DNA from: Actinomycetes bacterium
Lineage (GTDB): Bacteria > Actinomycetota > Acidimicrobiia > Acidimicrobiales > Palsa-688
Reading direction: 5' to 3'
DNA length: 64,000 bases
Assembly (NCBI GenBank): GCA_021838445.1
Contig: JAKCDU010000016.1
Coordinates: 1-64,000 of the forward strand
Shown: positions 60,451-64,000 of the stretch, piece after piece
Position numbering within the stretch: the stretch's first letter is position 1
Layout: the number at the start of each line of letters is the position of its first letter
Translations under genes and position numbers: made by a program
Notes under the pieces: generated by a model
What the model was told of the DNA's origin: nothing
Database searches by the model: none
The model's input: the letters and a program-made list of their open reading frames with translations, nothing else

Positions 60451-61632
60451 GTGATCAGCGTTGAGACCGTCGACGAGTTCCGGGTCATAGACACCGATTC
60501 CCACGTGATCGAGCCGTACGATCTGTGGACCTCCAGGATCTCGACCGCAAAATGGGGTGACCTCGTACCGCATGTCCGGTGGGACGAGAAGTTCGGAGAG
60601 GACGCCTGGTTCTTCGGGTCCGAGCGGGTCGGCCCGGCGGCGAGCGCGGCGCAGGCCGGATGGCACCAGTACCCGCCGGATCACCCGCCGACGCTGTCGG
60701 AAGTGGACCCGGCGACATGGGATCCCCGACTTCGGCTCGGCTGGATGGACGAGCACGGCATCTGGGCCCAGGTCCTCTATCCAAACGTGGCCGGCTTCGG
60801 AGCGGGCAAGTTCCTCGCCGTGCGCGAGCCGGACCTGATGCTCCAGTGCGTCAGGGCCTACAACGACTTCCTCGTCGAGTACTGCTCCACGGACCCACGT
60901 CGCTACATCCCGATCATGGCCATACCGTTCTGGGACCTCGACGCCACCGAGGTCGAGATGAACCGCTGCATCGACATGGGCCACAAGGGCATCATCATGA
61001 GCGGCGAGCCCGCCTTCTGGGGGCTTCCCAAGCTGACCAACCCCTACTGGGACCGGCTGTGGGCCATGGCCCAGGCCAGCGGCATGTCCATCAACTTCCA
61101 CATCGGTTCCGGCGACATGTCGATATTCGACTCTCCCTACGAGGGCAGCGGGACCCATGCCAACTACGCCGGCTTCTCCATCCAGTTCGGAATGGGCAAT
61201 GCCAAGGTCATCGCCCTACTCATAACCGGTGGTATCTGTCACCGGTTCCCCGACCTCAAGTTCGTCTCCGTGGAGAGCGGGGTGGGCTGGCTGCCGTTCG
61301 CCCTCGATGGGCTCGACTGGCAGTGGAAGAACTGCGGGGTGGCCTTGGAGCACCCCGAATACGACCTCCTGCCAAGTGAGTATTTCAAGCGGCAGATATA
61401 CGGCTGCTTCTGGTTCGAGACCGGCACGGCACGCGACGCCGTCGACTGGCTCGGACCCGACTGCATCCTCTACGAGACCGACTTCCCGCACCCCACCAGC
61501 ATGTCGCCGGGGCCGGCGACCTCCGCGGTGTCGCCCCGGACCTTCCTCGGCGAGCGACTGTCGGACTGGCCGGAGCGCTACCTGAAGAAGGTGCTCCACG
61601 ACAACGCGGCCAAGCTCTACCACCTCGACTGA
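60451..61632 (+). CDS. amidohydrolase family 2 metal-dependent hydrolase/decarboxylase
   Basis: 393 aa from GTG behind GGGAGGGGG. The metal motif DTDSHVIEP lies at residues 14-22. Later motifs are GWMDEHGIWAQVLYPN, NFHIGSG, HRFPDLKFVSVESGVGWLPF, LYETDFPHPTS (metal Asp) and NAAKLYHLD. Family members hydrolyse or decarboxylate cyclic acids (ACMSD-like). It is divergent from the CoA-transferase operon and probably acts in the same pathway. A strong hairpin follows. Confidence 0.9.
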   Translation: MISVETVDEFRVIDTDSHVIEPYDLWTSRISTAKWGDLVPHVRWDEKFGEDAWFFGSERVGPAASAAQAGWHQYPPDHPPTLSEVDPATWDPRLRLGWMDEHGIWAQVLYPNVAGFGAGKFLAVREPDLMLQCVRAYNDFLVEYCSTDPRRYIPIMAIPFWDLDATEVEMNRCIDMGHKGIIMSGEPAFWGLPKLTNPYWDRLWAMAQASGMSINFHIGSGDMSIFDSPYEGSGTHANYAGFSIQFGMGNAKVIALLITGGICHRFPDLKFVSVESGVGWLPFALDGLDWQWKNCGVALEHPEYDLLPSEYFKRQIYGCFWFETGTARDAVDWLGPDCILYETDFPHPTSMSPGPATSAVSPRTFLGERLSDWPERYLKKVLHDNAAKLYHLD

Positions 61633-61676
61633 GCGACCGATGGCCGCCTCCGGCCGCGCCGGACCGCCGGCCGCCG

Positions 61677-61711
61677 GAGTGGAGATAGGCCCAGAGGGCC
61701 TATCTCCACTC
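61677..61711. terminator. perfect 16-bp hairpin between amidohydrolase and gntR
   Basis: GAGTGGAGATAGGCCC, loop AGA, then the exact complement. The right arm is the last codons and stop of the leftward gntR gene, so the element can terminate both converging genes. No U-tract. Confidence 0.75.
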
Positions 61712-62470
61712 GATGAGGTCGTCGATGCGGGAAGGGGCCCGACGTAGGTAGTACTCGTGCTGGCGTCGGAAGTGCTCCTCGGTCAGCTCCCGGGCCCGGT
61801 TGGCATGCCCGGCCACGATGGTTCGGGCCAGTACCTGGTGCTCCTCGTGGATGGCGGCATGCATGTCGACCGGATCCATGGTCGAGATGATGTGGACCGT
61901 GAGGATCTGGGTCACCGCCTTGCTGATGAGTGCCAGGACGGGATTGGCTGCCAGGTCGTAGACCACGTCGTGGAACTCCCGGGTGCTGGCGTGGTAGTCG
62001 GGACCCTGCGGCACCGCCTGGTAGCTCTCCATGAAGGGGCGGAGGCGTTCGCGCCGGTCGGGGTGTTGGCAGGCCCGGGCGGCGCAGATGGGCTCGAACT
62101 CCTGCTGGGTCTCGAACAGCTGGCCGTAGGTCATCCCCCCGAGGTGGAAGTACAGGGTGGCCGTGCGGGCCAGGTGCCGAGCGTCGACCCGGCCGACCAC
62201 CGGCCCCCCTCCGGGACCGGGCTTCAGGCTGATCAGGCCCTGCACCTCGAGGATGCGCAGTGCCTCCCTGAGCGACGACCGGCTGACGCGGTACTCGGTC
62301 AGCATCTCCGCCTCGAGGGGGAGGCGGTCACCGGTGGTCAAACCCCGAGCCACTATGTCGTGGACGATCGAAAGGGCGACGGTCTCCGACATCTTGACCA
62401 CCCGACGTTCGCGCTCGATGGCAGGAGCGGACGCTCCAGGCTCCGGTCCGTCGTGCTGGTCGGTGGTCAA
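61700..62470 (-). CDS. GntR-family regulator, FCD (FadR) subfamily
   Basis: 256 aa from TTG 62470. No good ribosome-binding site was seen, and ATG 62392 is an alternative. Winged helix: ALSIVHDIVARGLTTGDRLPLEAEMLTEYRVSRSSLREALRILEVQGLI. The C-terminal FCD domain has EFEPICAARAC, STREFHDVVYDLAAN, and HEEHQVLARTIVAGHANRARELTEEHF with His/Asp metal-type ligands. FCD regulators answer carboxylic acids. Nearby candidate sites are the AT-rich stretches at 60352 and 63059. Confidence 0.88.
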   Translation of the reverse strand: MTTDQHDGPEPGASAPAIERERRVVKMSETVALSIVHDIVARGLTTGDRLPLEAEMLTEYRVSRSSLREALRILEVQGLISLKPGPGGGPVVGRVDARHLARTATLYFHLGGMTYGQLFETQQEFEPICAARACQHPDRRERLRPFMESYQAVPQGPDYHASTREFHDVVYDLAANPVLALISKAVTQILTVHIISTMDPVDMHAAIHEEHQVLARTIVAGHANRARELTEEHFRRQHEYYLRRAPSRIDDLIEWR

Positions 62471-62575
62471 GGTCGGTGGGGAGGAATGATCCGCACGTGT
62501 CCTCTGTCTGTCATCAGGGGTTGGACGTCGGTGAACCTAACACGGAACAGCGCTTCCGCCGACGGACCCGGGCGG

Positions 62576-63052
62576 CTAGGAGGGCCGGCTCCGGGTCTCG
62601 CGCCAGCCGACCTGGAAGTCCTTGTAGGAGATGACCCAGCCGCCGTCGTCTGCGAGGCGCAGCCGGTCGTAGTACCGGCCGACCAGCACCTTGACAGTGT
62701 CGGGGTCGTCATGGGTGCACTGGTGCGACGTGTGGTACGTGAGGGCCGACACCTCGTCCGGTCCGACCCGCTCGATGTGGTACACCGACAGGAGGTGGTG
62801 CTGCCACGCCATCGGCTCGCACGACTGCTTGATCCACGCCACGATGGGGTCGCGACCGTGCAGGGGCTCACGCCCGGCGTAGCGGCCCTCGGCATCGGCG
62901 GAGAAGACCGAGGCGAGCGCCTCCCACTGCCGATGGTCGATGGCCGATGCGTAACGCAGCAGCACCTGACTCACCTCGTGGTGTAGTTGCAGGTCTGGCG
63001 ACCGGGCGTCAGGAGCTCCTGCGCCGGCCCACGATTCTTCGGTAGCCCCCAC
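62576..63052 (-). CDS. SnoaL/NTF2-like protein (possible dioxygenase beta-type subunit)
   Basis: 158 aa from GTG 63052. An ATG at 63082 would place the TATAAT promoter inside the gene and is less likely. NTF2-like features: EVSQVLLRYASAIDHRQWEALASVFSADAEG, HGRDPIVAWIKQSCEP, WQHHLLSVYHIERVG, VLVGRYYDRLRLADDGGWVI. The layout is close to ring-hydroxylating dioxygenase beta subunits and to SnoaL isomerases. If the promoter reading is right, the mRNA is leaderless. Confidence 0.78.
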   Translation of the reverse strand: MGATEESWAGAGAPDARSPDLQLHHEVSQVLLRYASAIDHRQWEALASVFSADAEGRYAGREPLHGRDPIVAWIKQSCEPMAWQHHLLSVYHIERVGPDEVSALTYHTSHQCTHDDPDTVKVLVGRYYDRLRLADDGGWVISYKDFQVGWRETRSRPS

Positions 63053-63058
63053 GAAAAG

Positions 63059-63072
63059 ATGATTATAATCAT
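63059..63072. promoter_or_regulatory. symmetrical divergent promoter/operator ATGATTATAATCAT
   Basis: A perfect 14-bp palindrome containing TATAAT on both strands, interleaved (63064-63069 plus, 63063-63068 minus by complement). Leftward, the -10 box ends nine bases before GTG 63052. Rightward, the histidine phosphatase starts at 63109 with GGAGGGGG. It may also be the GntR operator. Confidence 0.6.
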
Positions 63073-63108
63073 GGTGAACCATTTGGCGATGGAGGGGGCC
63101 GAATCGGC

Positions 63109-63834
63109 ATGAGGGACGGTATCCGGCAGATGCGCTTCGCAGCGGGGGGATCGGCGACTCGTATCCTGCTGGTGCGCCATGGTGAGTCGGCGGCCGTCGC
63201 GCCCGGAGGCGCGTGGCCCACATCCATGGGCCAGGGGGACCCGGACCTGCACCCGCACGGCCGCGTCCAGGCCGAACGTGTCGCCGACCGACTGGTCGGG
63301 GAGGACGTGTCGGCGGTGTACGTGACACCTTTTTCCCGGACGGCGGGCACCGCGGCCCCGTTCCTGTCCCGCCGCGCCATGGCAGCCGTCGTCGAACCGG
63401 ACCTGCGGGAGGTGTATCTGGGCGACTGGGACGGGCCCATCTTCCGCCGACTGGTGGCCGACCGGGACCCGCTGGCCATGCGCATCTTCGACGAGGAGCG
63501 GTGGGACCTGGCCCCCGGTGCCGAGCCGGCTCATAGCTTCGCGGCGCGGGTCCGGGGCGCCGTAGAGCGCATCGCAACGGCGCAGCAGGGGGGAACGGTG
63601 GCCGTGTTCACCCATGCCGGGGTGATCGGCCGGGTCCTGGCCGAGGCCACGGGTTCCACCCCCTTCGCCTTCAACGGCGCCGACAATGCGTCGATATCCC
63701 ATCTCGTCGTCGACCAGGGCAAATGGACGTTGCGCTCCTTCAACGACACTGCGCACCTCGGGATGGCCATCGTCAACCGCTCTGACCTGGCATGGGAGCA
63801 GGCCCCCCCGGTCTCCGACCGGAGCACCGGGTGA
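63109..63834 (+). CDS. histidine phosphatase (phosphoglycerate-mutase-like)
   Basis: 241 aa. Catalytic motif LLVRHGESA (RHGE at residues 23-26), second Arg in YVTPFSRTAGTA, acid/base Glu in DLREVYLGDWDG, and second His in VFTHAGVIGRV. Family members dephosphorylate sugar phosphates, cofactors or other small molecules. Given the kinase-like and phosphohistidine proteins in the window, a phosphorylated intermediate is possible but unproven. Confidence 0.9.
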   Translation: MRDGIRQMRFAAGGSATRILLVRHGESAAVAPGGAWPTSMGQGDPDLHPHGRVQAERVADRLVGEDVSAVYVTPFSRTAGTAAPFLSRRAMAAVVEPDLREVYLGDWDGPIFRRLVADRDPLAMRIFDEERWDLAPGAEPAHSFAARVRGAVERIATAQQGGTVAVFTHAGVIGRVLAEATGSTPFAFNGADNASISHLVVDQGKWTLRSFNDTAHLGMAIVNRSDLAWEQAPPVSDRSTG

Positions 63835-63844
63835 GGAGTCGGGT

Positions 63845-63913
63845 ATGTCAACCAATCAGCCGGCGCCGATCTGCGGGCCGGTGGCCAACCGACCGGAAGA
63901 GGACTACCAGTGA
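63845..63913 (+). CDS. short ORF (22 aa) overlapping the next gene
   Basis: ATG 63845 to TGA 63913 encodes MSTNQPAPICGPVANRPEED plus two residues. It lies 10 bp after the phosphatase stop and overlaps GTG 63910 of the next gene by 4 bp. No family recognised. It could be a leader peptide that couples translation. No strong ribosome-binding site except GAGGAGTC upstream of the ATG. Confidence 0.4.
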   Translation: MSTNQPAPICGPVANRPEEDYQ

Positions 63914-64000
63914 CCGACGTCGCGACCGAAGCCTTTGATCTGAACGGTGGGGAGCCACTTCCCGCCGGGCACTTCTACGATGTTGTGGACGACCTGCGGG
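63910..64000 (+). CDS. partial CDS at the window edge, unidentified
   Basis: 30 codons from GTG 63910 remain open at the end of the window (VTDVATEAFDLNGG...YDVVDDLR). The pattern of an acidic start followed by FYDVVDDLR recalls the N-terminus of actinobacterial cytochromes P450. It is too short to assign. AGAGGACT upstream could be its ribosome-binding site. Confidence 0.5.
   Translation, partial: MTDVATEAFDLNGGEPLPAGHFYDVVDDLR

Overview
The window comes from a high-GC actinobacterium. The block pth-mfd-lipoprotein-mazG-eno-FtsB/DivIC-DUF501/ppx matches the gene order of Mycobacterium tuberculosis Rv1020-Rv1026. Nickel superoxide dismutase, F420-type luciferase-like oxidoreductases, many GTG/TTG starts and GTGA/ATGA stop-start overlaps also fit. 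The catabolic gene set suggests an Acidimicrobiia-like or uncultured soil/aquatic lineage, but this is inference. No rRNA, tRNA, CRISPR array, transposase or integrase was seen.

Region 1 (1-18.5 kb, housekeeping, almost all plus strand) holds the L25 tail, pth, mfd, a SurA-like lipoprotein, a YabN-type methylase-MazG fusion, eno and an FtsB/DivIC protein. A molybdenum-hydroxylase island follows (8.6-14.5 kb): CoxS-like and CoxM-like subunits, MoxR ATPase, VWA CoxE, two XdhC-type proteins, a MobA-like nucleotidyltransferase and membrane-anchored CoxG. No large catalytic subunit is present. The core order then resumes with DUF501 and Ppx fused in one protein, an aminotransferase, a GNAT acetyltransferase, and divergent sodX/sodN.

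Region 2 (18.5-54 kb, catabolic accessory region) contains a KstD-like flavoprotein, a ribose-type ABC transporter, a ThuA protein, SDRs, two paralogous TetR regulators, and two paralogous swivelling phosphohistidine-domain proteins that lack an ATP-grasp domain. It also has four Rieske oxygenase alpha subunits, one fused in frame behind a HAD hydrolase, and two copies of an unrecognised small protein overlapping Rieske genes. The rest includes an acyl-CoA dehydrogenase, F420/flavin enzymes, a PPDK-like protein without its nucleotide-binding domain, an MDR reductase, APH-fold kinases, a VOC protein and an aldehyde dehydrogenase. Related AT-rich inverted-repeat sites precede many of these units and are absent from the housekeeping part. 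With the two TetR paralogues they suggest one local regulon.

Region 3 (53-64 kb) is a leftward operon (APH kinase, two family-III CoA-transferases, APH kinase, SDR, 3Fe-4S ferredoxin, aldehyde dehydrogenase). It is followed by an amidohydrolase, a GntR/FCD regulator, a SnoaL-like protein and a histidine phosphatase, the last two sharing a symmetrical TATAAT promoter. Together regions 2-3 look like uptake, ring oxidation, CoA activation and beta-oxidation-type degradation of a hydrophobic cyclic compound. The substrate cannot be named from sequence.
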